In this document: piece after piece, positions 55,782 through 64,000 of the stretch
How the letters are laid out: each line of letters opens with the position of its first letter
Position numbering within the stretch: position 1 is the stretch's first letter
Source of the DNA: Lachnoanaerobaculum sp. OBRC5-5
Lineage (GTDB): Bacteria > Bacillota > Clostridia > Lachnospirales > Lachnospiraceae
Length of the DNA stretch: 64,000 bases
Direction: 5' to 3'
Assembly (NCBI RefSeq): GCF_000296385.1
Contig: NZ_JH815185.1
Span: 2,360,021 to 2,424,020, forward strand
Notes under the pieces: generated by a model
What the model was told of the DNA's origin: nothing
Databases searched by the model: none
The model's input: the letters and a program-made list of their open reading frames with translations, nothing else
Translations under genes and position numbers: made by a program

Positions 55782-56348
55782 ATGAATAGAAAATTAGAGG
55801 AAATGAGCTTAAAAGAACTTTGGCAACTGTTTCCGATATTTTTAGTTAAATATAATAAAGCGTGGATACAATGGTATGAAGAAGAAAGAAAATCGATTTT
55901 ATCAATAGTTCCGAATAAAAATATAAGAAGAATATCTCATATCGGCAGCACAGCCATATCAGGAATATGGGCAAAAAATATTGTGGATATATTGGTTGAA
56001 GTGAGAAATAAGGAAGACTTAAATATTGTAAAGAATATTCTTATAGATAATGGTTGGCTATGTATGAATATGTCTGAAACTCGTATTATTTTAAACAAAG
56101 GGTATACAGAACAAGGATTTGCAGAAAAAGTATTTCATCTTCATATTAGAATTGCAGGAGATAATGCTGAATTGTATTTCAGAGATTATTTGAAAGAGCA
56201 TAGTGAAACAGCTAAAGAATATGAAATTTTAAAATTATCTCTTTGGAAAGAATTTGAACATGATAGAGATGGATATACAAATGCAAAAACAGATTTTATC
56301 AACAAATATACGAATTTAGCAAAAAGTGAATATGTAGGAAAATATTAA
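55782..56348 (+). CDS. GrpB/UPF0157-family protein
   Basis: 188 aa. The GrpB nucleotidyltransferase-like core shows ISHIGSTAISGIWAKNIVDI and the later FHLHIRIAG, as in the family. Its codon use is more A/T-rich than the flanking oppA genes. It separates oppA copy 2 from copy 3 and has its own leader (AAAAAGGTGG). Cellular function is unknown; a recent insertion between paralogues is possible but unproven. Confidence 0.88.
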   Translation: MNRKLEEMSLKELWQLFPIFLVKYNKAWIQWYEEERKSILSIVPNKNIRRISHIGSTAISGIWAKNIVDILVEVRNKEDLNIVKNILIDNGWLCMNMSETRIILNKGYTEQGFAEKVFHLHIRIAGDNAELYFRDYLKEHSETAKEYEILKLSLWKEFEHDRDGYTNAKTDFINKYTNLAKSEYVGKY

Positions 56349-56540
56349 ACAGCTTCCGTTTAGCCTAGCTTAAAAACTAAATATAAGCTATAACAGGGCA
56401 GTTGACAAAACAGTAAATCAAATCAATCGGTTTAATGTTTTTTGTTCAAATATAAAAAGGAAAAGTGGCTATAAAAGGTAATTTAGAAAACACTCCCCGG
56501 TAAATATTTTTTGGATTATAGCAGGCGGATTATTTAGGGG

Positions 56541-56569
56541 TAGACAAATATATTTTATTATAGTATAAT
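56541..56569 (+). promoter_or_regulatory. Promoter of oppA copy 3
   Basis: TAGACA (56541-56546), 17 bp, TATAAT (56564-56569). Confidence 0.6.
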
Positions 56570-56618
56570 TATACATATGTTTGAATAAACTTAAGATTTA
56601 TATAGTTATTTAATAAAT

Positions 56619-56640
56619 AGATTTGTACAAATCTTATAAT
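56619..56640 (+). promoter_or_regulatory. Perfect 16-bp palindrome abutting a TATAAT
   Basis: AGATTTGTACAAATCT (56619-56634) is followed directly by TATAAT (56635-56640). It fits an operator at a second promoter, or a roadblock for the upstream one. The -35 for this TATAAT is poor (AATAAA), so an activator would be needed. Confidence 0.55.
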
Positions 56641-56821
56641 TTCAAGTATGGATACAAATTGCATATAAAATGCATAAAGTATATAAAGCTGAAGTTGATA
56701 CCGGAGGTATAGTTAAAACATTGCTTGGGTGTTTAGAGTTTTTAAGCTAAATGCTCTGAGGATTGTAATTTCAAGTATCAGATTCTGCTTAAAAAATGTA
56801 ATTGAAATGGAGGAGGATTTA

Positions 56822-58519
56822 ATGAAGAAAAGATTTATTGTTGTGGCATTGGCAATAGCCGGTGCAGTGGCCCTTTCAGGGTGTGGCGGCGCAAAGTCGG
56901 GAAGTGATTCGGCTGTTGACAGTAAGAGTGCGCAAAGTGACGGTACAAAAACAGGTAAGAAGATACTTACAATTCAGCTCGGACCTGATGTAGAGTCAAT
57001 TGACCCTGCACTCAACTCTGCCGTAGACGGAGCAAACTACATATTGTTTGCCTTTGACAATCTTTTAAAGATGGACAAAGACGGAAAAGTTGTACCGGGA
57101 CTTGCCGAGAAGTATGAAATAAGTGACGACCAGCTTACATGGACATTCCACTTAAGAGACGGCTTAAAGTGGTCCGACGGTTCAGCTCTTACAGCTGATG
57201 ATTTTGTATACAGCTGGCAGAGATTGGTTGATCCGAGTGTTGCCGCACCATATGCACAGACAGTGCTGGGAATGGTGGAAGGTTATGATGACGCTGTCGG
57301 AAAACCTGACGCTGACGGTAATACCACAGTAGATCCTGATCCTACAAAGTTAAAAGTAGAGGCACCGGATGATAAGACTTTGATTGTACATATGGCAAAG
57401 CCTACACCATACTTTGATAAGCTTGCTGCATTTGCTTCACTTTCACCTGTAAAGAAGGAAGTGGTAGAGGCAAATCCTGACGGTTGGAGTATCGACCCTA
57501 AGACATATGTTTCAACAGGTCCTTTCAAGCTTACAGGATGGGAACCGGGAAGTTACCTTATGTTTGAGAAAAACGAGAACTATTGGGATGCGGATTCCAT
57601 AAAGCTTGACGGTATCAAATGTCTTCTTATGCAGGACCAGAATGCGACATTCAGTGCATATGAATCAGGTGATGCTTTAATGATTAAGGATGTTCCTACA
57701 CAGGAGATTACAACATTAAAGGATAGATCGGATTTCCATATAGATCCTATACTTGGAACATATTATCTTGACTTAAATACTACCTTAGATGAGTTCAAGG
57801 ATCCTAAAGTAAGAGAGGCGCTTTCACTTGCTTTAGACAGAAAGTATATTTCAGAGACAATTACAGCAGGTACATATACTCCTGCAAGCGGCTTTGTAAG
57901 TGAAGGTGTAACAGACTGGAACGGCACAGCATGGCAGGATAATATAACAGATAAATCAGCTTATATAAATATTGATGATCATGCAGGTAATCTTGCAAAG
58001 GCTAAAGAGCTTTTAAAAGAAGCAGGATATGAGAACGGTGTCGGTTTACCTGAGATGGTTTACTCAACCAATGATGCAAGTTATCACAAGAAGATTGCCG
58101 AGTATTTACAGCAGGCATGGGGTGAGCTTGGTCTTAAGGTACAGGTGAATATCGTTGAGTGGAAGTCATTTACACCACAGAGAAGATCGGGTAACTATCA
58201 GATAGCAAGAGACGGTTGGGTAATGGATTATAATGACCCTTCAAATATCTTGGAGCTTGCATTAACAGGAAACGGAAATAACAATGCCAAGTACAGCAAT
58301 CCTGAGTTCGATGCTCTTATGGGCAAGGCGGCTACAGAGAAAGATCCGCAGACAAGGTTCGGATACTTACATCAGGCTGAAGACTTCATAATGAAGGATA
58401 CAGCTATGGTTCCGCTTCTTTATTACAATGATTTCTATCTTCAGAGTGATAAGATAACAGGCAGCTGGCATTCACCTGACGGCTTCTGGCACTTTGAATA
58501 TGCCGATATAGCTGAGTAA
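56822..58519 (+). CDS. oppA: Oligopeptide-binding lipoprotein OppA, copy 3
   Basis: 565 aa from the ATG at 56822 (GGAGGAGG); a longer in-frame reading from 56729 lacks a site and is rejected. Lipobox LSGC. A longer Ser/Asp/Lys tether than copies 1 and 2 (about 20-45), then the same SBP_bac_5 domain. It has its own promoter region and no permease or ATPase of its own, so it presumably feeds the same OppBCDF with different peptides or under different conditions. Confidence 0.94.
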   Translation: MKKRFIVVALAIAGAVALSGCGGAKSGSDSAVDSKSAQSDGTKTGKKILTIQLGPDVESIDPALNSAVDGANYILFAFDNLLKMDKDGKVVPGLAEKYEISDDQLTWTFHLRDGLKWSDGSALTADDFVYSWQRLVDPSVAAPYAQTVLGMVEGYDDAVGKPDADGNTTVDPDPTKLKVEAPDDKTLIVHMAKPTPYFDKLAAFASLSPVKKEVVEANPDGWSIDPKTYVSTGPFKLTGWEPGSYLMFEKNENYWDADSIKLDGIKCLLMQDQNATFSAYESGDALMIKDVPTQEITTLKDRSDFHIDPILGTYYLDLNTTLDEFKDPKVREALSLALDRKYISETITAGTYTPASGFVSEGVTDWNGTAWQDNITDKSAYINIDDHAGNLAKAKELLKEAGYENGVGLPEMVYSTNDASYHKKIAEYLQQAWGELGLKVQVNIVEWKSFTPQRRSGNYQIARDGWVMDYNDPSNILELALTGNGNNNAKYSNPEFDALMGKAATEKDPQTRFGYLHQAEDFIMKDTAMVPLLYYNDFYLQSDKITGSWHSPDGFWHFEYADIAE

Positions 58520-58554
58520 GAATTGAATAAAAAAGTATACATTTTAGTATAAAA

Positions 58555-58594
58555 GGTGGGTTGTCGTTAATTTTAAACGACAACCCGGTTTTGG
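58555..58594. terminator. Bidirectional intrinsic terminator
   Basis: GGGTTGTCGTT/AACGACAACCC stem with AAAAGG before and GGTTTT after. Serves oppA copy 3 and the convergent repair operon. Confidence 0.8.
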
Positions 58595-58606
58595 ATTTCG
58601 GTATTG

Positions 58607-59371
58607 TCATTCATCTATAAATTCGGTCATATACTTTCTTTTTCTTAGAGGACAATTTTGTCTTTGTAGATTTACATTTCCCCTTTCCTCTATTGAAATG
58701 TTTTCAAAGAATACTTTCCACAGTTTTGAATAAGGATTTTTAATGTCATTTAATTTCGTAGCAGCTTCAAGTTCATTTTTTTCAACGATTTGCAGATAAC
58801 ATTCACTGTCCTTTGGGTGAATCAGAGCAATACTTCTTGAAGAATCTATAATGATCCAGTTAAGAGAAGGCATTCTATCTTTAAAATGATAGGAGAGCTC
58901 GGCAAGTATATTATGCTTCGGTTCTATAGTTGCCAAAAACATATCCTTATCCACTTCTTTAAATCTTGTCACCTCCTTATAGGAATGAATCTCTCGACTT
59001 ACTGCTGTTTGAAACTTTAAAAGTTTCATAACAGCTTCCTCACCCGACATATAATTGATTTTTTTACCATATTTAAAAGCAAGCCTTAGATAATTATAAA
59101 TATCATTTCCCGTATCTTTATAATATAAAAAAGCCATATAAACAGTCTCATATGCTTGTATGGAAATCTTGTGCTTAACACTTTCTATAACCTTTTTTGC
59201 TTTAGTAATATCTGTGCTTACATATACAATTTCCGAAAACAGACTTTGCTGTGTAAATAAATGCTTCTGCAGTATTATATTTTCATCCTTATGGCAAAGA
59301 CTGTATTCCCAAGTTGTGTATATACATGATGCCAAAGCGTAGAAGTTATCATCGTATGTAAATATTTTCAT
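58607..59371 (-). CDS. TIGR03915-type DNA metabolism protein (radical-SAM partner)
   Basis: 254 aa. The opening KIFTYDDNFYALASCIYTTW and the C-terminal YSKLWKVFFENISIEERGN and CPLRKRKYMTEF are those of the TIGR03915/DUF4130 family, always found beside the radical-SAM protein encoded upstream. The start overlaps that gene's stop by one base (TAATG). The family is predicted to work in DNA repair or modification; the reaction is unknown. Confidence 0.85.
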   Translation of the reverse strand: MKIFTYDDNFYALASCIYTTWEYSLCHKDENIILQKHLFTQQSLFSEIVYVSTDITKAKKVIESVKHKISIQAYETVYMAFLYYKDTGNDIYNYLRLAFKYGKKINYMSGEEAVMKLLKFQTAVSREIHSYKEVTRFKEVDKDMFLATIEPKHNILAELSYHFKDRMPSLNWIIIDSSRSIALIHPKDSECYLQIVEKNELEAATKLNDIKNPYSKLWKVFFENISIEERGNVNLQRQNCPLRKRKYMTEFIDE

Positions 59372-60774
59372 TATTTTAACCCAAAATCATCAAATAGAGA
59401 CAACTGTTTTTCGGTGCTGTATTGACGGTTCTCATTACCGTTTAATCCGATAAGTCTATTTGTTATATATTTTTCATCCAATAAGGTTTTGTACATCATT
59501 TTTCCGTTGCAGGTTAAAAAGTACTGTGCCCTTTTTAAGACTACACCCATCTTGGCAATGAAATTAAAGTCAAGCAGTGAGTATCTGCGAGAAGTTACAA
59601 TTCTTCTTGCCGCCTTAGGGCCGATACCGGGTACCCTAAGTAAACTTGCCATATCGGCTGTCTGTACCTCGACAGGGAAAAACTCCAAATGCTTAACAGC
59701 CCAATTGCATTTAGGATCCATATAGGTGTTGAAGTCCGGATTATCTTTACTTAGAAGCTCCTGTGCATTAAAACCGTAAAATCTAATAAGCCAGTCAGCT
59801 TGATAAAGTCTGTGCTCTCTTAAAAGCGGCACAGGTGTGTCGGGATTTGGCAGTGATGAATCCTCATTAATAGGAATATATGCGGAATAAAATACCCTTT
59901 TTAAATCAAAGCTTTTATACAGATTTTGTGCAGTCATAAGTATAGTATAATCGCTGTCATCACCGGCACCGATAATCATTTGTGTACTCTGTCCTGACGG
60001 TACAAAGGGGCGAATATCAGCCTGTTTGGTGATGAGTGACGATTTTAAAATATTATCCCCTTCAATTTGGGCTACATCATTAAATATACTTCCGGGAAGA
60101 TATTTATTTATATTGCTTCTTGGGAGCTTCGAACTCTTTCCGGTACTTAACCTATTCATCTCTATGGAATCCTTTATTTTTTTCATAGGATCTGATATAA
60201 GATTAAAGCTTTTATTGGGAGCATATTTTTTGAGGCTTGATTCGCTTGGAAACTCAATATTAACACTCATTCTGTCTGCAAGAGAGCCGGCCTGTAAAAG
60301 TAATTCATCAGAGGCACCCGGTATTGCCTTAACATGGACATAGCCGTTAAACATGTATTCGCTTCTTAACAGAATAAGAGTTTCGCAGATCCTTTCCATA
60401 GTAAAGTTCGGACTGTTAATTATACCGGAACTTAAAAACAACCCTTCAATATAATTCCTTTTGTAAAATTCCACAGTCAACTCGCAGATTTCTCTTGGAG
60501 TAAAGCATGCACGGCGTATGTCATTACTTTTTCTGTTGATACAGTATTTACAATCAAAAATACAATGGTTTGTCATAAGTATCTTAAGCAAGGAAATACA
60601 TCTTCCGTCACCACTGAAAGTATGGCATATTCCTGAGGCTACGCTATTGCCAAGCATTCCTCCCTTTCCCTTTCTATCCACTCCGCTTGAGGTGCAGGCA
60701 ACATCATATTTAGCGGCATCTGAGAGTATTTCAAGCTTTTTAAAAATATCATCATTAGAACATATGTTTATCAT
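59371..60774 (-). CDS. Putative DNA modification/repair radical SAM protein (TIGR03916 type)
   Basis: 467 aa from the ATG at 60774; the in-frame TTG at 60810 is the promoter's -35 box. The radical-SAM cluster is Cys71-x3-Cys75-x2-Cys78 (NHCIFDCKYCINRK). A C-terminal helix-hairpin-helix, LLRVPGIGPKAARRIVTSRR, suggests DNA binding. The pairing with the downstream TIGR03915-type gene is the standard arrangement. An SOS box in the promoter supports a damage response. The chemistry (SAM-dependent base or lesion processing) is not established. Confidence 0.9.
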   Translation of the reverse strand: MINICSNDDIFKKLEILSDAAKYDVACTSSGVDRKGKGGMLGNSVASGICHTFSGDGRCISLLKILMTNHCIFDCKYCINRKSNDIRRACFTPREICELTVEFYKRNYIEGLFLSSGIINSPNFTMERICETLILLRSEYMFNGYVHVKAIPGASDELLLQAGSLADRMSVNIEFPSESSLKKYAPNKSFNLISDPMKKIKDSIEMNRLSTGKSSKLPRSNINKYLPGSIFNDVAQIEGDNILKSSLITKQADIRPFVPSGQSTQMIIGAGDDSDYTILMTAQNLYKSFDLKRVFYSAYIPINEDSSLPNPDTPVPLLREHRLYQADWLIRFYGFNAQELLSKDNPDFNTYMDPKCNWAVKHLEFFPVEVQTADMASLLRVPGIGPKAARRIVTSRRYSLLDFNFIAKMGVVLKRAQYFLTCNGKMMYKTLLDEKYITNRLIGLNGNENRQYSTEKQLSLFDDFGLK

Positions 60775-60780
60775 AAATAA

Positions 60781-60810
60781 ATTATACACAAACATACGTT
60801 CGTGTGTCAA
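60781..60810 (-). promoter_or_regulatory. SOS-type promoter giving a leaderless mRNA
   Basis: On the minus strand: perfect TTGACA (60810-60805), 18 bp, perfect TATAAT (60786-60781), then six bases and ATG at 60774, the expected start point. No Shine-Dalgarno sequence. Confidence 0.85.
60789..60802 (-). promoter_or_regulatory. LexA (DinR) box
   Basis: CGAACGTATGTTTG fills the spacer between -35 and -10 and matches 13 of 14 positions of the Gram-positive SOS consensus CGAACRNRYGTTYC. Bound LexA would block RNA polymerase. Confidence 0.8.
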
Positions 60811-60861
60811 CAGGGGTTTTTATGGATATTTAAGGCGGTATTTTCTTCTCAAATATTTATC

Positions 60862-60900
60862 CAAAAAAGAAGCTACTCGGATATGATATCCGGTAGCTTC
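60862..60900 (-). terminator. Intrinsic terminator after the activase gene
   Basis: A GAAGCTAC...GTAGCTTC long stem with inner CGGATA/TATCCG is followed on the minus strand by six T. Confidence 0.88.
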
Positions 60901-60906
60901 CCTTCT

Positions 60907-63900
60907 TTATGATATGCTTTTCTTATTTTGTTCTTTCAAATTCTTCTGTGCTGTTGCAAGCATCAGCTTAATTCTGTTCAGCTGGTTAACTTCTGAAGCA
61001 CCCGGATCATAGTCTACCGCTATGATATTTGCTTCAGGATGTGAACGGCGAAGCTCTTTTATAACACCTTTACCCACGACATGGTTTGGCAGACAACCGA
61101 AAGGCTGTGTACAAACAATATTTGGAGTACCGGTCTCTATAAGTTCAAGCATCTCTCCGGTAAGGAACCAACCCTCACCTGTCTGATTTCCGACAGATAC
61201 ATAATCCTTTGCCATATTTGCAAGATGATCGATTCTTGAAGGAGCGATGAAATGCTTACTCTTTTCAAGTGCCTTTCTTGCATCACTTCTTAGTGCCTCA
61301 AGTACCTTGATACCTACATTTGCCATAAATGCAGATTTCTTTGACATACCGAGGTTCTCAGCTTTAAAGTTACTGTTATAGAAACTGTAAAGTAAAAAGT
61401 CCAAAAGGTCAGGCATTACAGCCTCAGCACCCTCTTTTTCAAGCAAATCAACTATATGGTTGTTTGCAAGAGGAGAGAATTTAACAAGGATTTCTCCTAC
61501 AATACCTACTCTAGGCTTTTTGATATTGAGTCTTGGAAGATTATCAAAATCCTTTACAATAGCTCTTATATTTCTTTTAAACTCACCGAAGTTCGGCTTT
61601 CTTACAGAAAGTGAATCAATAACACGATTTCTCCACTTTTTATGAAGTCTGTTGGCGGCGCCTTTTTCCTTTTCATAAGGCCTTGTAGCATACAAGACTC
61701 TCATAAATAGATCGCCGTATACAACAGCCTGCATTGCTTTTATTATCATTGCAGGAGTCATTTTGAAGCCCTCATTTGTCTCCATGCCGTTGGCATTTAC
61801 TGAGATTACCGGGATCTGTTCCATATCCACTTTTTCAAGAGCTCTTCTGATAAAGCCGATATAATTGCTGGCTCTACATCCTCCACCGGTTTGGCTCATA
61901 AAAATGGCAGTCTTATTCGGATCGTATTTTCCTGAAAGAAGTGCCTCCATTATCTGTCCTACAACTATAAGTGAAGGATAGCAGGCATCATTGTTTACAT
62001 ACTTTAATCCGCAGTCTATAGCGGAACGTGAATCATTTTGGAGTACCTCTACATGGTAGCCGAAGGCATTGAGCGCCGGCTCCAAAAGGTCAAAATGTAT
62101 AGGAGACATCTGTGGACAAAGAATTGTATATTCATCCTTCATCTCCTTTGTAAACACTTTTCTGTGATAAGCGGAAGAGTGTATTTTTCTCTCAAAGTTC
62201 TTTTTATCTCTTACACGAAGTGCAGCGATAAGCGAACGTATACGAATTCTTGCGGCACCGAGATTGTTCACCTCATCGATCTTAAGTACCGTATAGATCT
62301 TTCCTGAACCTGTAAGTATATCACTTACCTGATCTGTGGTAACGGCATCAAGTCCGCAACCAAAGGAGTTTAGCTGTACAAGGTCAAGGCAATCATCCTG
62401 CTTTACCAGACTTGCAGCAGCATAGAGTCTGGAATGATACATCCACTGATCGCTTACGATAACAGGTCTTTCTATCTTGGCAAGATGAGAAACCGCATCC
62501 TCTGTAAGTACGGCAATACCGAATGAAGTGATCATATCAGGAATACCATGATGTATTTCAGGGTCCACATGATATGGTCTTCCGGCAAGAACTATACCGT
62601 GGCGGTTGTTCTTATGAAGCCACTCTATAGTCTTTTCACCTTCTCTTTCGATATCTTTCTTTGACTGAATAAGCTCTGTCCATGCCGCATGTGCAGCGAA
62701 CTTTACTTCTCTTTCATTTATGTCAAATTCCTGCTTCATTACCTTGATAAGCTGATTTGTAAGTACCTCTTCATTTGTAAATGCCATGAAAGGATTCAAG
62801 AATCTGGTATTTGTCTCTCGGATTTCTTCCACATTATTCTTGATATTCTCAGCATATGAAGTAACGATAGGGCAGTTGAAATGGTTTCCGGCATCCGGCT
62901 GCTCATTTCTTTCATAAGGTATACATGGATACCATATAGTACGAACACCATTCTTTATAAGCCATGAAATATGTCCATGTGTAATCTTTGCAGGATAACA
63001 TTCAGACTCACTTGGGATTGATTCAATACCAAGCTCATATATCTTCTTTGTTGACATAGGAGAGAGCACTGTTCTGAATCCGAGGTTTCTAAAGAATACA
63101 GCCCAGAACGGGAAGTTCTCATACATATTTAAAACTCTCGGTATACCGATAGTACCTCTGAATGCCTTGTCGGCTGTAAGCGGATCATAGCCGAACATAC
63201 GATTATATTTATATTCATAGAGGTTTGGAACATCCTTTTTAACTCTGTCCTTACCAAGACCTCTTTCACATCTGTTTCCTGATATGAAGTTTCTTCCACC
63301 TTCAAATTTGTTTACCGTCATTACACAGTTATTGTTACAGCCACGGCATCTGGTCATGGATGTGTCATACTGCAGTGCTATGATATCATCAAGAGAGAGC
63401 ATGGTGGTCTGCTTTCCTTCATATCTTTCTCTGGCTATAAGTGCCGCACCGAATGCACCCATTATTCCGGCAATATCAGGTCTTGTAACAAAACCGCCTG
63501 AAATCTTTTCAAGTGCACGGAGTACTGCATCATTGTAGAATGTACCACCCTGTACAACTATATGTTTTCCAAGATCTGCCGCATTTGAGATTTTTATAAC
63601 CTTAAATAAAGCATTTTTTATAACCGAATATGCAAGACCGGCTGAAATATCGGCTACGGTAGCACCTTCTTTTTGTGCCTGCTTAACATTTGAGTTCATG
63701 AAAACGGTACATCTGGTACCAAGGTCTACAGGATTCTTTGCAAACAATGCTTCCTTTGCAAAGTTTTGAACCGAGAAGTTCAACGAACCTGCAAAGGTCT
63801 CGATAAATGAACCGCAACCTGCTGAACAGGCCTCATTTAACTGTACGGAGTCTACTGTACCGTCCTTGATACGGATACATTTCATATCTTGACCTCCGAT

Positions 63901-64000
63901 ATCAAGTATACAGTCGACCTCAGGCTCAAAGAATGCAGCTGCATAGTAGTGTGCAATTGTTTCAACTTCACCTTCATCAAGCATGAAGGCGGCTTTTAGA
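60907..64000 (-). CDS. 2-hydroxyacyl-CoA dehydratase activase-type protein, giant form (partial)
   Basis: At least 1030 residues; the frame stays open through the window edge, so the N-terminus (an additional activase half) is missing. The ASKHA ATPase part shows [15 protein letters not shown] and the cluster-binding [13 protein letters not shown], with [13 protein letters not shown] later. A Cys-rich segment follows ([20 protein letters not shown]), then the DUF2229-type region ([26 protein letters not shown]). HgdC-like activases inject one electron, driven by ATP, into a dehydratase. No HgdAB partner genes lie within the window, so the client of this giant form is unknown. Confidence 0.88.
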   Translation of the reverse strand, partial: LKAAFMLDEGEVETIAHYYAAAFFEPEVDCILDIGGQDMKCIRIKDGTVDSVQLNEACSAGCGSFIETFAGSLNFSVQNFAKEALFAKNPVDLGTRCTVFMNSNVKQAQKEGATVADISAGLAYSVIKNALFKVIKISNAADLGKHIVVQGGTFYNDAVLRALEKISGGFVTRPDIAGIMGAFGAALIARERYEGKQTTMLSLDDIIALQYDTSMTRCRGCNNNCVMTVNKFEGGRNFISGNRCERGLGKDRVKKDVPNLYEYKYNRMFGYDPLTADKAFRGTIGIPRVLNMYENFPFWAVFFRNLGFRTVLSPMSTKKIYELGIESIPSESECYPAKITHGHISWLIKNGVRTIWYPCIPYERNEQPDAGNHFNCPIVTSYAENIKNNVEEIRETNTRFLNPFMAFTNEEVLTNQLIKVMKQEFDINEREVKFAAHAAWTELIQSKKDIEREGEKTIEWLHKNNRHGIVLAGRPYHVDPEIHHGIPDMITSFGIAVLTEDAVSHLAKIERPVIVSDQWMYHSRLYAAASLVKQDDCLDLVQLNSFGCGLDAVTTDQVSDILTGSGKIYTVLKIDEVNNLGAARIRIRSLIAALRVRDKKNFERKIHSSAYHRKVFTKEMKDEYTILCPQMSPIHFDLLEPALNAFGYHVEVLQNDSRSAIDCGLKYVNNDACYPSLIVVGQIMEALLSGKYDPNKTAIFMSQTGGGCRASNYIGFIRRALEKVDMEQIPVISVNANGMETNEGFKMTPAMIIKAMQAVVYGDLFMRVLYATRPYEKEKGAANRLHKKWRNRVIDSLSVRKPNFGEFKRNIRAIVKDFDNLPRLNIKKPRVGIVGEILVKFSPLANNHIVDLLEKEGAEAVMPDLLDFLLYSFYNSNFKAENLGMSKKSAFMANVGIKVLEALRSDARKALEKSKHFIAPSRIDHLANMAKDYVSVGNQTGEGWFLTGEMLELIETGTPNIVCTQPFGCLPNHVVGKGVIKELRRSHPEANIIAVDYDPGASEVNQLNRIKLMLATAQKNLKEQNKKSIS

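Larger units (their letters stand above)
56349..56821. other. 473-nt intergenic region before oppA copy 3
   Basis: No gene seen. TAGCTTA (56366-56372) / TAAGCTA (56384-56390) is a hairpin without a T-tract just after the GrpB gene. A promoter and a palindrome are listed separately. The leader of oppA copy 3 would be ~245 nt long from the first promoter, unusually long, with no riboswitch fold I recognise. Confidence 0.5.

Noticed and set aside
59371-60810. TTG start at 60810 for the radical-SAM protein
   Set aside because: That TTG is the first codon of the TTGACA promoter box; starting there would require a different, unseen promoter.
1-64000. CRISPR arrays, insertion sequences, integrases or phage genes
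   Set aside because: No regularly spaced direct repeats and no transposase, integrase or phage protein among the readable genes.

Overview
The window is low-GC DNA with strong Shine-Dalgarno sites and the gene content of an anaerobic Gram-positive Firmicute. I infer a member of the Lachnospiraceae (Clostridia). Supporting markers are a bacterial V-type ATPase operon, YesM/YesN-type sensing, a TIGR01906-like membrane protein, the radical-SAM/TIGR03915-type DNA repair pair, a clostripain-family protease and a giant 2-hydroxyacyl-CoA dehydratase activase. Genus is not assignable from sequence alone; Lachnoanaerobaculum-like is a guess.

Layout. 1-300: 3' end of a 23S rRNA gene, then tRNA-Gly(GCC) with its terminator and no 5S gene between. 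372-1321 (-): an exported-protein gene broken by three frameshifts. 1731-7022 (+): a TcmP-like methyltransferase, a clostripain-type protease, a small wall-binding protein, and an NfeD/stomatin pair. 7076-15341 (-): a two-component system, MutS2, a membrane protein of unknown role, and SecA. 15630-16988 (+): a MATE exporter. 17238-24393 (+): a ribose/galactofuranose-type ABC importer followed by YesM kinase, YesN regulator and a membrane-anchored sugar-binding protein, which looks like a three-component sugar sensor. 24656-26605 (+): a sucrose-family PTS permease. 26653-29195 (-): a PucR-type regulator with a small membrane protein, and an MsmK-type ATPase. 29441-36106 (+): a maltodextrin/isomaltooligosaccharide operon (GH13, binding protein, two permeases, GH77). 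36200-36628: an antitoxin with a deleted toxin. 36685-38361 (-): a second GH13 enzyme. 38475-47714 (-): V-ATPase genes G-C-I-K-F-E-A-B-D plus a coupled membrane protein. 48153-58519 (+): an oligopeptide ABC system with three paralogous binding proteins and an inserted GrpB-family gene. 58607-60774 (-): the DNA-repair pair. 60907-64000 (-): the activase, cut by the window edge.

How the genes work together. The maltodextrin operon has no ATPase of its own; the divergent msmK very probably energises it. Two GH13 enzymes with different residues after the nucleophile (Val and Ala) and the GH77 enzyme would together process alpha-1,6- and alpha-1,4-glucans. An intrinsic terminator between binding protein and permease probably sets their ratio.

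The most notable regulatory reading is the radical-SAM repair operon. A TTGACA/TATAAT promoter encloses a 13/14 match to the Gram-positive LexA (DinR) box, and its predicted transcription start falls on the A of an AUG, so the mRNA should be leaderless and SOS-controlled. The PucR-type regulator shows the same promoter-to-AUG geometry. I see no CRISPR array, prophage or insertion sequence, and no clearly unprecedented multi-gene system.
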